Source: Tessaracoccus flavus (GTDB lineage Bacteria > Actinomycetota > Actinomycetes > Propionibacteriales > Propionibacteriaceae). From it: DNA of 64,000 bases. Below the pieces are notes generated by a model. The model was not told where the DNA came from and ran no database searches. It was given only the letters and a program-made list of their open reading frames with translations. The translations under genes were made by a program, and so were the position numbers. The stretch spans positions 682,001-746,000 of the forward strand of contig NZ_CP019605.1 in assembly GCF_001997295.1 (NCBI RefSeq). The letters are read 5' to 3'. This document shows positions 9,528-18,263 of the stretch, in pieces (the stretch's first letter is position 1; each line of letters begins with the position of its first letter).

Positions 9528-10364
9528 ATGGGTATCCGTAAGTACAAGCCGACTACGCCGGGCCGTCGCGGCTCCAGCGTCGCCGACTTCGTTGAACTCA
9601 CGCGCTCCACGCCGGAGAAGTCGCTGCTCGCGCCGAAGCCGAAGACCGGTGGCCGCAACAACACCGGCCGAATCACGACGCGTCACATCGGCGGCGGCCA
9701 CAAGCAGGCCTACCGCATCATCGACTTCAAGCGCTACGACAAGGACGGGGTCCCGGCCAAGGTCGCTCACATCGAGTACGACCCGAACCGCACCGCCCGC
9801 ATCGCGCTGCTCCACTACCTGGACGGCGAGAAGCGTTACATCATCGCCCCGAACGGGCTCACCCAGGGCACCACGGTGACCGCTGGTGAGGGCTCCGACA
9901 TCAAGCCGGGCAACAACCTCGAACTGCGCAACATCCCTGTGGGCACCACGGTGCACGCGGTGGAGATGCGCCCGGGCGGCGGCGCGAAGCTCGGCCGCTC
10001 GGCCGGCGCAGCGATCCAGCTCGTCGCCCGCGAGGGCAAGTACGCCACCCTGCGCATGCCCTCGGGCGAAATGCGCATGGTCGACGTCCGCTGCCGCGCG
10101 ACCGTCGGCGCTGTCGGCAACGCCGAGCAGTCCAACATCAACTGGGGCAAGGCCGGCCGCAAGCGTTGGAAGGGCGTCCGCCCGACCGTCCGTGGCGTCG
10201 TCATGAACCCGGTCGACCACCCGCACGGTGGTGGCGAGGGCCGCACCTCCGGTGGCCGTCACCCCGTATCGCCGTGGGGCAAGCCTGAGGGCCGCACCCG
10301 CGACAAGAACAAGGCGAGCAACCGCCTGATCGTCCGCCGTCGCAAGACCGGTAAGAAGCGCTGA
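9528..10364 (+). CDS. rplB: 50S ribosomal protein L2
   Basis: 278 residues, full length. It begins [20 protein letters not shown] and carries [19 protein letters not shown] and the C-terminal [20 protein letters not shown] loop that reaches the peptidyl transferase region. AGAAGGA precedes the start. Confidence 0.98.
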   Translation: MGIRKYKPTTPGRRGSSVADFVELTRSTPEKSLLAPKPKTGGRNNTGRITTRHIGGGHKQAYRIIDFKRYDKDGVPAKVAHIEYDPNRTARIALLHYLDGEKRYIIAPNGLTQGTTVTAGEGSDIKPGNNLELRNIPVGTTVHAVEMRPGGGAKLGRSAGAAIQLVAREGKYATLRMPSGEMRMVDVRCRATVGAVGNAEQSNINWGKAGRKRWKGVRPTVRGVVMNPVDHPHGGGEGRTSGGRHPVSPWGKPEGRTRDKNKASNRLIVRRRKTGKKR

Positions 10365-10382
10365 TAGGGAGCCTGAAGAACT

Positions 10383-10664
10383 ATGCCACGCAGCCTGAAG
10401 AAGGGCCCCTTCGTCGACGACCACCTGCAGAAAAAGGTGGACGTGCAGAACGAAAAGGGCACGAAGAACGTTATCAAGACCTGGTCGCGCCGCTCGATGA
10501 TCATTCCCGAGATGCTCGGGCACACCATCGCGGTGCACGACGGTCGCAAGCACATCCCGGTGTTCGTCACCGAGTCGATGATCGGTCACAAGTTGGGCGA
10601 GTTCGCTCCCACGCGCACCTTCAAGGGGCACGTGAAGGACGACAAGAAGGCCCGTCGCCGCTGA
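10383..10664 (+). CDS. rpsS: 30S ribosomal protein S19
   Basis: 93 residues. [15 protein letters not shown] and [18 protein letters not shown] with [18 protein letters not shown] ending ([17 protein letters not shown]) are diagnostic. S19 sits in the 30S head with S13. Confidence 0.98.
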   Translation: MPRSLKKGPFVDDHLQKKVDVQNEKGTKNVIKTWSRRSMIIPEMLGHTIAVHDGRKHIPVFVTESMIGHKLGEFAPTRTFKGHVKDDKKARRR

Positions 10665-10691
10665 GGCGCGAGAAAAGGAACTGATTCAACT

Positions 10692-11093
10692 ATGAGCAAC
10701 GAGAACGGCAACAGCCGTCGTCGCGAGACCCTGCTCGGGGATCGTCCTGGCTCGTACGCCATCGCGCGCCACGTCCGGATGAGCCCCACCAAGGTCCGTC
10801 GCGTCGTCGATCTGGTCCGCGGCATGGACGTCAAGGACGCCCTGGTCGCACTCAAGTTCGCCCCGCAGGCCGCTTCCGAGCCGGTCTACAAGGTGGTCGC
10901 CTCGGCGATCGCCAACGCGGAGTCGGCTGAGGCGCTGCGGTCCGACGACCTGTACATCTCCAAGGCGTTCGTCGACGAGGGCGTGACGCTCCGTCGTATT
11001 CGCCCCCGCGCCAAGGGTTCGGCCAGCCGCATCCTCAAGCGTGGGTCGCACATCACCGTGGTCGTCGAACCCCGCGAGACGAAGGGAGCCTGA
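10692..11093 (+). CDS. rplV: 50S ribosomal protein L22
   Basis: 133 residues. The N-terminal 17 residues ([18 protein letters not shown]) are variable. The core [20 protein letters not shown] and the tunnel loop [20 protein letters not shown] are typical. Its beta-hairpin lines the exit tunnel, the region altered in macrolide resistance; the loop here looks ordinary. Confidence 0.97.
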   Translation: MSNENGNSRRRETLLGDRPGSYAIARHVRMSPTKVRRVVDLVRGMDVKDALVALKFAPQAASEPVYKVVASAIANAESAEALRSDDLYISKAFVDEGVTLRRIRPRAKGSASRILKRGSHITVVVEPRETKGA

Positions 11094-11095
11094 TA

Positions 11096-11899
11096 ATGGG
11101 CCAAAAGATCAACCCGAACGGCTTCCGTCTCGGCATCACCACCGACCACACGACCCGCTGGTACAGCGACAAGCAGTACTCGGAGTTCGTCGGTGAGGAC
11201 GTCAAGATCAGGGAGTACCTGACCAAGAACCTTGAGCGCGCCGGCGTGTCCTCGATCGAGATCGAGCGTCGCTCCGAGCGTGTGACGATCTTCCTGCACG
11301 CTGCCCGTCCGGGCATCGTCATCGGCCGTAACGGTGCCGAGGCCGAGCGCGTCCGCGCCGAGCTGGAGAAGCTCACCGGCAAGCAGGTTCAGCTGAACAT
11401 CCTTGAGGTGAAGAACCCGGAGATCGACGCGCAGCTGGTCGCCCAGGGCGTCGCCGAGCAGCTCGGTGCCCGCGTGGCGTTCCGCCGCGCGATGCGCAAG
11501 GCTCAGCAGACCGCGATGCGGGCTGGTGCCAAGGGCATCCGCATCAAGTGCTCCGGCCGACTCGGTGGTGCGGAAATGTCCCGCTCCGAGGGCTACCGCG
11601 ACGGCCAGGTGCCGCTGCACACGCTCCGCGCGGACATCGACTACGGCTTCTACGAGGCCCGCACCACGTTCGGTCGCATCGGCGTCAAGGTGTGGATCTA
11701 CAAGGGTGACGTCGCAGGCACTCGTGCCGAGCGCGCCGCCCAGAAGGCCGCCCGCGCCTCCGCCCCCGGCAACCGTCAGCGTCCGGGCCGTCGTCCGGCT
11801 CGCGGCGAGGGTCGTGGGGACCGTCCCGAGCGCGGCGGTCGACGCCGCGCCGACGCAGCCGAGCAGGCTGCGCCCGCAACTGAGAACGCAGGAGCCTGA
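11096..11899 (+). CDS. rpsC: 30S ribosomal protein S3
   Basis: 267 residues. Start [22 protein letters not shown] domain with [22 protein letters not shown]-domain [29 protein letters not shown]. The last 50 residues are an Arg/Ala/Gly-rich tail ([20 protein letters not shown]) longer than in E. coli. GGGAG lies 7 nt before the ATG, 2 nt after the rplV stop. Confidence 0.98.
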   Translation: MGQKINPNGFRLGITTDHTTRWYSDKQYSEFVGEDVKIREYLTKNLERAGVSSIEIERRSERVTIFLHAARPGIVIGRNGAEAERVRAELEKLTGKQVQLNILEVKNPEIDAQLVAQGVAEQLGARVAFRRAMRKAQQTAMRAGAKGIRIKCSGRLGGAEMSRSEGYRDGQVPLHTLRADIDYGFYEARTTFGRIGVKVWIYKGDVAGTRAERAAQKAARASAPGNRQRPGRRPARGEGRGDRPERGGRRRADAAEQAAPATENAGA

Positions 11900-11901
11900 T
11901 C

Positions 11902-12321
11902 ATGCTGATTCCTCGTCGAGTTAAGTTCCGTAAGCAGCACCACCCCAAGCGGGATGGCGCGGCCAAGGGTGGCACCAGGCTGGCCTTCGGTGAGTACGGA
12001 ATCCAGGCGCTCGAGTCGTCGTACCTGACCAACCGGCAGATCGAGGCGGCTCGTATCGCGATGACCCGCCACATCAAGCGTGGCGGTAAGGTCTGGATCA
12101 ACGTCTACCCGGACCGTCCCCTGACCAAGAAGCCGGCCGAAACCCGCATGGGCTCCGGCAAGGGCTCGCCCGAGTGGTGGGTCGCCAACATCAAGCCGGG
12201 CCGCGTGCTCTTCGAGCTCTCCGGCGTCCCGGAGGATGTGGCCCGAGAGGCCATGCGTCTGGCCATCCACAAGCTGCCTTTCAAGGCACGCTTCATCAAG
12301 CGCGAAGCAGGTGACATCTGA
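11902..12321 (+). CDS. rplP: 50S ribosomal protein L16
   Basis: 139 residues: [39 protein letters not shown] and [19 protein letters not shown] are diagnostic. L16 helps position tRNA in the A site. Its stop overlaps the rpmC start by one base. Confidence 0.98.
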   Translation: MLIPRRVKFRKQHHPKRDGAAKGGTRLAFGEYGIQALESSYLTNRQIEAARIAMTRHIKRGGKVWINVYPDRPLTKKPAETRMGSGKGSPEWWVANIKPGRVLFELSGVPEDVAREAMRLAIHKLPFKARFIKREAGDI

Positions 12322-12554
12322 TGAGTAAGTCTCTCACCGCACACGACCTCCGTGGTCTGTCGCGTGACCAGCTCAACGCCAAGGTCGTTGAGCTGAAGGA
12401 GGAGCTGTTCGGGCTCCGCTTCCAGGCGGCCACCGGCCAGCTGGAGTCGAGCAGCCGGCTGCGCAACGTCCGCAAGGACATCGCGCGCATCTACACCGTG
12501 CTGCAGGAGCGCAACCTCGGCATCGTTGACGAGCCGGCCGCACAGGAGAAGTGA
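12321..12554 (+). CDS. rpmC: 50S ribosomal protein L29
   Basis: 77 residues. [35 protein letters not shown] and [18 protein letters not shown] are the two long helices of L29. It carries an 8-residue C-terminal extension ([10 protein letters not shown]). Confidence 0.97.
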   Translation: MSKSLTAHDLRGLSRDQLNAKVVELKEELFGLRFQAATGQLESSSRLRNVRKDIARIYTVLQERNLGIVDEPAAQEK

Positions 12555-12556
12555 AC

Positions 12557-12832
12557 ATGAGTGAAGAAACCACCACTGCAGAGCGCAGCCGCCGCAAGGT
12601 GCTCTCCGGGGTCGTCGTCAGCGACAAGATGGACAAGACCATCGTCGTCCTCGTCGAAGACCGCGTGAAGCACCCGCTGTACGGCAAGGTCATGACCAAG
12701 TCGTCGCGGGTCAAGGCCCACGACGAGAACAACGACGCCAACACCGGCGACCGCGTTCGGGTCATGGAGACCCGTCCGCTGTCGGCGCAGAAGCGCTGGC
12801 GTCTCGTCGAAATCGTCGAGCGCGCCAAGTAG
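12557..12832 (+). CDS. rpsQ: 30S ribosomal protein S17
   Basis: 91 residues from ATG 12557, which has AGGAG at 8-nt spacing; the in-frame GTG at 12551 would be only 2 nt from it. [21 protein letters not shown] and [25 protein letters not shown] are S17 motifs. It is the last gene of the S10 operon; a strong terminator follows within 16 nt. Confidence 0.97.
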   Translation: MSEETTTAERSRRKVLSGVVVSDKMDKTIVVLVEDRVKHPLYGKVMTKSSRVKAHDENNDANTGDRVRVMETRPLSAQKRWRLVEIVERAK

Positions 12833-12847
12833 TCACCAGCACAACAG

Positions 12848-12880
12848 GAGCGGCCCACCCCGAAGGGGAGGGCCGCTCTT
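12848..12880. terminator. bidirectional terminator closing the S10 operon
   Basis: GAGCGGCCC (12848-12856) pairs with GGGCCGCTC (12870-12878), with an inner CCCC-GAA-GGGG pair, then TT. It lies between the converging ends of rpsQ and the DUF6498 gene and can serve both. Confidence 0.75.
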
Positions 12881-12896
12881 GTCGTATCGTGCGGCT

Positions 12897-13520
12897 CTAC
12901 GGGGATGGAGCCGGTTGCACCGCTGCCTGGCCGCGGAGCGACGAGATCTCCGACACGGTCTTGGCCAGGAGAAGGATTGCCAGCGCCACGAGCGGCAGCG
13001 AGGCGCCGAGCGGTGCCGCTGCTCCTCCGTCCTGCACCAGGCGGATGATCCCGAAGACCAGCACGAACCAACTGGCCATGATGGCGATGTGGAGCGTGAC
13101 GATTCTCCGGAGGGCGAAGCGGTAGCCGTCATCGATCGAGGACGGCCGAGGCGCGCGCGGACCGAACCAGCCCAGTGCCTCCACCGCGTACCGCAGAATG
13201 AGCACGACCACGGGCACGGCGAAGAAGGCGGCCCCGAGGTTCAATCCCGTCGCCAGTGCGAGCGCGACGGTGAACGCCCCGTGCACCACCGCGAAGATGG
13301 CCAGCACGGACGACGCGATCAGTTTGCCCGCCAGCTCACCGCCGTCTCCGCGCGGGACCGCTGCGACCCGGGCGATGGACATGATGGTGATGATGACGTT
13401 CTCCACCCAGAACAGGAGGAAGACGTTTCCGATGGGCCAACGCCACAGCATCACCCCGAGAAATTGCACGATCGAATTGAGGATCGCCAGCAGGACGAGG
13501 CGAAGGCTCTGGGTTCTCAT
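12897..13520 (-). CDS. DUF6498-type integral membrane protein
   Basis: 207 residues from ATG 13520. Five to six hydrophobic segments: VLLAILNSIVQFLGVMLW, NVFLLFWVENVIITIMSIA, LIASSVLAIFAVVHGAFTVA, FFAVPVVVLILRYAVEAL, IAIMASWFVLVFGIIRLV and LPLVALAILLLAKTV. The FLLFWVEN turn in TM2 is the family hallmark. Function unknown for the family. It begins 46 nt after the LPSTG protein stops, on the same strand, so the two may be co-transcribed. Confidence 0.7.
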   Translation of the reverse strand: MRTQSLRLVLLAILNSIVQFLGVMLWRWPIGNVFLLFWVENVIITIMSIARVAAVPRGDGGELAGKLIASSVLAIFAVVHGAFTVALALATGLNLGAAFFAVPVVVLILRYAVEALGWFGPRAPRPSSIDDGYRFALRRIVTLHIAIMASWFVLVFGIIRLVQDGGAAAPLGASLPLVALAILLLAKTVSEISSLRGQAAVQPAPSP

Positions 13521-13566
13521 GGGTGCATAGTCTGCCCGAGGCAGGGTCCTCAGTATGGCTGTGGCC

Positions 13567-15381
13567 TCAGCGCCCGGTCGACGGAAGGCCCGGCTTCTCG
13601 GGCTCGGGCGCAGGAGTTGTCGGACGCGACGGCTGAGTCGGCGTGGGTGTCGGGGTCGCGGGCGCGCTCGGCGCAGGCTCCGGCTCAGGATCTGGGGCTG
13701 TGACGAGGATCGTCTGGTCGGGATGGCCCAGGGGATGCTCCACGACCAAGGGCGGTCGTGACGGGTGCTGGATCGCCAGGGTGGTCTCGGCGGAGTAGCA
13801 GCCTGGGGACTCCAGCCTGGCTGGTGCCAGGCCCGCGAGGCGGTCGGTGGCCACGACCTCGTCCCGGTAGGCGCTGATCGTGGGCGCCGTGGACCAGTCC
13901 AGTCCATCGCAAGAGAGAGCGCCATCCCTACCGGCGAGCGGCTCGATGGGCCCTGCGACGCGTCCACTGGCGGTCACCATCAAGGTCGACCCGTCGGGCA
14001 CGAGACGTCCTGGGACGCCCGCGAGGTGGATGGTGTCGCTGACCTCCACACCCGGTTTGGCGTGACGGTGTGGAGTCAGCGTCGTGGACACGGCCGGATC
14101 GATGACCAGGCTGGTTTCCGGCAGTTGCGGCCATTGGGGCGGCTGGGGTGGCGTCACGAATTCGGCCGGGGACAAGCTCTCAACCCAGGTGTAGTACCCG
14201 GGCGCGGGGAAGACGAGGGCCTCTGAAGCCACCTCGGCGTTGCCCTGGTTGTCGTAGCGTCCCGTGAAACTGGCGGTGCCCACGACAGCTGCGTCCTCGG
14301 GGGAGCCGGCCTTGAGCGCCTCGAGGCTGGCGAACGGTCCGTAAAGGCTGGTGCTGCCGTCGAAGACGGCTCCGGGGCGGCCTCCCTCAACCGAGATGAT
14401 GTCGACCGCAGGCTCCCCACTGACCGCGACGATGTCTCGGGTACGCGTGGTGACCTTCGGCCGAAACTGCGGGGTCAGCTCAGTGGTGGCCGTGGCGGTC
14501 AGGCGTGTGTCCGGGGCCGCAACGAGCAGACGTTGGACCGTCGCCTCGGCAGGAACATGGAGCTCAGGGGATACGGCAGGCAGACCTGAGACCGTGACGG
14601 AGACGGCCCCCCGGGTGCTGGCGATCTGAGGGGCCTCGAGGGTCACGTGGACGAGGGCGAGACCGGTCGGTCCGGTGGTTGGGTCGGCACTGTCGACGAC
14701 GAGGTCACCATCGCCGGCTGCGCTGAGAGGCAGGTGCTTGACCGAGTGACCCGCGTGCGACCTCACCTCCACCATCAGCGTCCCGTGCACATCGTCGAGC
14801 GAGGGGCGCTTCGCCCAGACGAGCTTCGCGGAGTAGGGTCCGGCGTAGCGGGTGGCTTCCCGCGTGATGCGGTCGAACTCCTTCTGAGCTCCTGGGTGAC
14901 TCTGAGTTACTGCCTGCCATCTAATGGCCTCTCTGCGTTCCTGGGCGGCGTCGCCGACTGTGCGTAGCCGGACGAAGTGCTCGACAGCCGCGCCGAGGTC
15001 TGGGGAGGGGGAGTGCCCGGTACGACTCAGCACCCACGCCAGTTCCGCTCGCTCGCGTTCATTGAGGTCAGCGCCGCCTTCGCCGTGTGGAAGAAGCTTT
15101 CCCTGGGCCAAGCCTGCCTGTTTGCTGATCGGCGCCCCCAGGGGCGCCGCGACCCAGGCGCTTGCCGTGCGCGGCGGGGCGGACATCAGGTCGGCGCAGT
15201 AGGCGACGGCCGGACCGAGGTGTTGGGCTCCGTACCATGACCGCCCGGTCCCGGGCAGATCCACCCAGTGTCCCGAGCCTGTGAGGTGACCGTCTTGTGG
15301 CCGTGCCTGGGCCTGTTGTCCGCCCGCGAGAAGAGCCATCAGTAGCCCGATGAGAATGACGAATACGGTGAGCCTGCGCAC
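13567..15381 (-). CDS. secreted protein ending in a sortase-like LPSTG motif without a membrane anchor
   Basis: 604 residues from GTG 15381, with AGGAG 5 nt upstream. A signal peptide is clear (RRLTVFVILIGLLMALLAGG, cleavage after AQA). The mature N-terminus has WYGAQHLGPAVAYCADL, a Cys-containing segment that recalls thioester-type surface domains of Gram-positive adhesins (weak resemblance only). Beta-rich repeats follow, then a Pro/Thr/Glu wall-spanning linker (PDPEPEPAPSAPATPTPTPT) and the final residues GLPSTGR. The hydrophobic segment and basic tail that should follow an LPXTG signal are absent; the stop comes one residue after the motif. Either it is released, or the reading frame was cut here. 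Confidence 0.75.
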   Translation of the reverse strand: MRRLTVFVILIGLLMALLAGGQQAQARPQDGHLTGSGHWVDLPGTGRSWYGAQHLGPAVAYCADLMSAPPRTASAWVAAPLGAPISKQAGLAQGKLLPHGEGGADLNERERAELAWVLSRTGHSPSPDLGAAVEHFVRLRTVGDAAQERREAIRWQAVTQSHPGAQKEFDRITREATRYAGPYSAKLVWAKRPSLDDVHGTLMVEVRSHAGHSVKHLPLSAAGDGDLVVDSADPTTGPTGLALVHVTLEAPQIASTRGAVSVTVSGLPAVSPELHVPAEATVQRLLVAAPDTRLTATATTELTPQFRPKVTTRTRDIVAVSGEPAVDIISVEGGRPGAVFDGSTSLYGPFASLEALKAGSPEDAAVVGTASFTGRYDNQGNAEVASEALVFPAPGYYTWVESLSPAEFVTPPQPPQWPQLPETSLVIDPAVSTTLTPHRHAKPGVEVSDTIHLAGVPGRLVPDGSTLMVTASGRVAGPIEPLAGRDGALSCDGLDWSTAPTISAYRDEVVATDRLAGLAPARLESPGCYSAETTLAIQHPSRPPLVVEHPLGHPDQTILVTAPDPEPEPAPSAPATPTPTPTQPSRPTTPAPEPEKPGLPSTGR

Positions 15382-15703
15382 GTGAACTCCTACAGTTCCG
15401 AGCGGCCTCCAGCGGGCCGCGATTGCAGTGTCGTCACCGGACGAGTGGTTTTCCCGCCGTGTCTTGTCGTTGTTGATAACCCCCGGCCCAGCCGGCCTCT
15501 AAAGCGGTTGGCCTCTCCCGTCTCCCTCACCTGGAAGTGGGGCTTCTCCTTACCCACTCTGAAAGGGGCAGTTTGGTGACACGCGGGACCACAGTGGTCG
15601 TACATGTCGCTGAATGTCACCTCTCGTGGGCCCTCAGAGAAGCGACGGGGACGGTCGGACGTCCCTCGCAAACTCAGGGGGAAATGGAGGACCGTCAGGC
15701 CCG
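15382..15703. other. 322-bp intergenic region with a palindrome and two hairpins
   Basis: It lies between two minus-strand genes. It holds a near-perfect palindrome GACCAC-A-GTGGTC (15587-15599), a possible operator for the LPSTG gene, and a GGGACG/CGTCCC hairpin (15648-15665) that could terminate the tauE transcript. GCGGCC/GGGCCGC lies close to the LPSTG start. No tRNA or small ORF is supported. Confidence 0.4.
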
Positions 15704-16462
15704 TCAGAGCAGTTCGGGGATGCTGCCCGCCGCCATCAATAGCCCTACGGCAATCATGAGGACGACGAACGAGATTGTCAGGACCCGGGGGCCGAGCCTC
15801 TTGCCGACCCGGGCCCCTAGGAGGCTGCCCGCGGCCGCGGTGACGCTGAACGCCAGGAGCAGGGGCCAGTCCAGACCTCCTGTGCCACCGAGCAGCCGGG
15901 TGCCAAGGGCCGTGGCGGCGTTGATGCTGATCACCAAGAGAGACGTCCCGACCGCTGCGGGCATGGAGAATCCCAGAACCAGTGTCAGCGCCGGCACGAT
16001 CGCGAAGCCGCCGCCTACGCCGAAGAACCCAGTCAGGAGGCCCACCGCCGTCGCGGTCGCGATCACCGCCAGCCACCCCTTACGTTGCGGATCCGGGCGG
16101 GTGCCCCGGAGGCGTCGAAGCATGACGGCGGCGACCACCAGCATCAGCACCGAGAACGCGGCGGTGAGCACCGTATCTGGGACGCGAACCGACGCGATGG
16201 ACCCGGCCGCAGCTCCGGCGATCCCAAGGAGCGCGAAGGTGAGTCCCTCCCGCCATCTGACGTTGCCATCGCGCTGGTGGGGGATCACCCCGACCAGTGA
16301 CGTCAAGCCAACGATGATGAGCGCGCCGGTGGTCGCGGCGCCAGCGCCCTGCCCGAAGATGTAGATGAGGGCAGGGACAGTGAGGATCGCCCCTCCGCCC
16401 CCGATGGCGCCGAGCACGGCGCCAATCAGGAGGCCGAGGGGGATCGCCCAGGGCCAGGCCAT
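15704..16462 (-). CDS. TauE/SafE-family (sulfite exporter-like) membrane protein
   Basis: 252 residues with eight hydrophobic segments in two similar halves. Each half starts with the family glycine motif: LGAIGGGGAILTVPALIYIFG and TGFFGVGGGFAIVPALTLVLG. TauE/SafE proteins move sulfite, thiosulfate or sulfonates. Its start codon overlaps the stop of the MBL-rhodanese gene (ATGA), so it belongs to the same sulfur operon and probably exports sulfite or thiosulfate made by its neighbours (inference). Confidence 0.85.
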   Translation of the reverse strand: MAWPWAIPLGLLIGAVLGAIGGGGAILTVPALIYIFGQGAGAATTGALIIVGLTSLVGVIPHQRDGNVRWREGLTFALLGIAGAAAGSIASVRVPDTVLTAAFSVLMLVVAAVMLRRLRGTRPDPQRKGWLAVIATATAVGLLTGFFGVGGGFAIVPALTLVLGFSMPAAVGTSLLVISINAATALGTRLLGGTGGLDWPLLLAFSVTAAAGSLLGARVGKRLGPRVLTISFVVLMIAVGLLMAAGSIPELL

Positions 16463-17808
16463 CAGACGAGCGTCAGCCCGGCCGCCCGCGCCTGCTCATC
16501 GAAGCTGTCATCCACATGAACGACGGTCTTGCCCGCTGCCTGGAGGATCGACGAGGCGATCGACGCCCGGTAACCGCCGGCACAGTGCACCCACAGCTCG
16601 CCGTCGGGAACCTCATCCATCCTCTTGAGGATGTCGTGGAGCGGGATGTGGACGGCGCCCTCGATGTGGGATTCGTCCCATTCCTGCTTGCGGCGGGTGT
16701 CGAGGATGACCACCTCGCGGTGGTGCTTGACCTGGGCCAGATCGGCAAATGTTGCGCGGGTCAGTGTCCCCAATTCGTCGTCGGTCCAGTCCGACGGCCC
16801 GCCCGTCGCCGACGCCGCGGCGCGGTCGATACCGATGAGGGTCATTTCGCGCTGAGCTTCAGCCACCTGCTCCTCCGACTCGCCCAGCAGTGTCACCGGC
16901 GTTCCCCACGGGATCAGCCAACCCAGGTAGGTCGAGAACTGTCCGTCGAGGCCGATGTTGTAGGTGCCGGGTGCGTGCCCGGCCGCGAAGGCGGTGCGGG
17001 TGCGCAGGTCAACCAGCCATTCGCCGGCTTCCAGGCGGGCGCGGAGCTCCTGCTTGTCGGCGCGGTGAACCGGGGAGAGGTCCGAAGCGTCAGGGCCGGA
17101 GGCATTCGCGGGCCCCATGTGTGCGTAGTAGGCGGGGAAGACGTCGAGGCCGGCGAGGAGAGCTTCGACGTACTCTTCCTCACCCTGGGTGAGGGCGGGG
17201 TTCTGCTTCTTCTCGAGCCCGATGGTCGAGGAATCCCCGGTGGTCGGGGTCGCGGAACAGAACGAGCCGAAGCCGTGGGTCGGCATGATCTGGGTCTCGT
17301 CCGGGAGTTCGCTCGCCAGCCTGTGGGCGGAGGCGTGCTGATGACGGGCCAGCGCCTCGGCATGCTCCTTGCCGAGCAGGTCAGGGCGCCCGGTCGCTCC
17401 GTAGAGGAGGGATCCGCCGGTGAAGACCACAGGCTCTGCGTCGTCCAGGAGGGCGTAGGAGAGGTGCGTGAACGTGTGCCCGGGCGTGAGCAGGGCCTGC
17501 ACCTTCATGGAACCGACGTCGATAACGTCCTTGTCGGCGATGGGCGTGCGCTCGAAGCTCACGTCGTCGTCGCCGTTGACGTAGTACTTGGCTCCGACCT
17601 GCTGCGCCAGAGCATAGCCGCCCGTGACGTAGTCGTTGTGGATGTGGGTCTCGAAGATGGCTTCGATGCGAACGCCCTCGTCAGTGGCGAGCTTGAGCAC
17701 ACGTTCGATGTCGCGCTGCGGGTCGATGACGAAGGCGACGTCGCCGTCGTGGACGAGGTAGCTCCGGTCCCCGAGGGACTTGGTCTCAATGGTGTGAATG
17801 GTGGGCAT
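16462..17808 (-). CDS. MBL-fold persulfide dioxygenase-like / rhodanese fusion protein
   Basis: 448 residues. N-terminal metallo-beta-lactamase domain (1-250) with THIHNDYVTGG (His55, His57, Asp59), GHTFTHLSY and FTGGSLLYGATGRPDLLG, as in ETHE1/BaeB-type enzymes. Then a first rhodanese fold (about 270-345) lacking a Cys at the active loop, and a second rhodanese fold (360-440) with active loop HCAGGYRAS. The layout resembles CstB of Staphylococcus, which oxidises low-molecular-weight persulfide to thiosulfate. The context (separate rhodanese upstream, TauE downstream, CsoR/CstR-like operator) fits sulfide/persulfide detoxification. Confidence 0.85.
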   Translation of the reverse strand: MPTIHTIETKSLGDRSYLVHDGDVAFVIDPQRDIERVLKLATDEGVRIEAIFETHIHNDYVTGGYALAQQVGAKYYVNGDDDVSFERTPIADKDVIDVGSMKVQALLTPGHTFTHLSYALLDDAEPVVFTGGSLLYGATGRPDLLGKEHAEALARHQHASAHRLASELPDETQIMPTHGFGSFCSATPTTGDSSTIGLEKKQNPALTQGEEEYVEALLAGLDVFPAYYAHMGPANASGPDASDLSPVHRADKQELRARLEAGEWLVDLRTRTAFAAGHAPGTYNIGLDGQFSTYLGWLIPWGTPVTLLGESEEQVAEAQREMTLIGIDRAAASATGGPSDWTDDELGTLTRATFADLAQVKHHREVVILDTRRKQEWDESHIEGAVHIPLHDILKRMDEVPDGELWVHCAGGYRASIASSILQAAGKTVVHVDDSFDEQARAAGLTLV

Positions 17809-17825
17809 GATCAGTCTCCTGGCGG

Positions 17826-18146
17826 TCAGTTGGGCTGGGTTCCTGTGGCGACGGGGAGCCCGGCGTCGATCCACGCGAGGGTGCCGCCCGCGACGGAGCA
17901 GGCGCTACGGCCCGACGCCGCTACCGCCTCGGCCCCCTTCAGGCTGCGGACGCCGCTGCGGCAGATGACCCAGACATCCTCGGGTAGCTCGTCAACCCGG
18001 TCGGCCACCTGGCCGAGGGGAATGAGGACGGCGCCGGGGACGTGCACCTCCTCGTACTCGTGCGGTTCACGCACGTCCAGCAGGAACGCACCCTGGTCGA
18101 GCGCAGCGCGGAGCGTAGGGATATCGACTTCTCTCATGCCCGCCAT
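17826..18146 (-). CDS. single-domain rhodanese
   Basis: About 103-106 residues from ATG 18146 or 18137. It has VDIPTLRAALDQGAFLLDVREPHEYEEVHVPGA and the active loop VICRSGVRS with the persulfide-carrying Cys. It probably moves sulfane sulfur to or from thiols. It is the first gene of the sulfur operon; the palindrome TACCCC-TG-GGGGTA ends 3 nt upstream of ATG 18146, so the transcript may be leaderless or nearly so. A longer start at 18197 would run across the operator and is not preferred. Confidence 0.85.
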   Translation of the reverse strand: MAGMREVDIPTLRAALDQGAFLLDVREPHEYEEVHVPGAVLIPLGQVADRVDELPEDVWVICRSGVRSLKGAEAVAASGRSACSVAGGTLAWIDAGLPVATGTQPN

Positions 18147-18148
18147 GC

Positions 18149-18162
18149 TACCCCTGGGGGTA
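18149..18162. promoter_or_regulatory. CsoR/CstR-like operator
   Basis: TACCCC-TG-GGGGTA has perfect 6-bp arms. C/G runs flanked by TA are the form of operators bound by CsoR-family repressors (copper CsoR, persulfide-sensing CstR). The downstream genes are all sulfane-sulfur genes, which favours a CstR-type sensor. The repressor gene is not in the window. Confidence 0.6.
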
Positions 18163-18178
18163 TGCACTGTCCAAGGAA

Positions 18179-18196
18179 TGCAGATGATCGTCTGCA
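18179..18196. promoter_or_regulatory. candidate operator upstream of the three-gene PLP/FAD cluster
   Basis: TGCAGATGATCGTCTGCA matches its own reverse complement at 16 of 18 positions. It lies 68 bp before the first cluster gene and just upstream of a possible -10 (TAGTGT, 18232-18237). No regulator gene sits next to it. Confidence 0.4.
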
Positions 18197-18263
18197 CCCT
18201 CGCGGGTGAACCCGGGGATCCGGCTCGGCGCTAGTGTGTGAGGGTGAATTCCGGTGTCGGCGC

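Noticed and set aside
12897..13967. Fusion of the DUF6498 protein with upstream sequence, supplying the missing LPXTG anchor
   Set aside because: The extension is Arg/Pro/Ser-rich shadow sequence; the hydrophobic part starts more than 25 residues after the motif and belongs to a multi-pass membrane protein.
15382..15703. tRNA or small RNA gene
   Set aside because: No cloverleaf with TTC-loop or acceptor pairing was found; only short hairpins and one palindrome.
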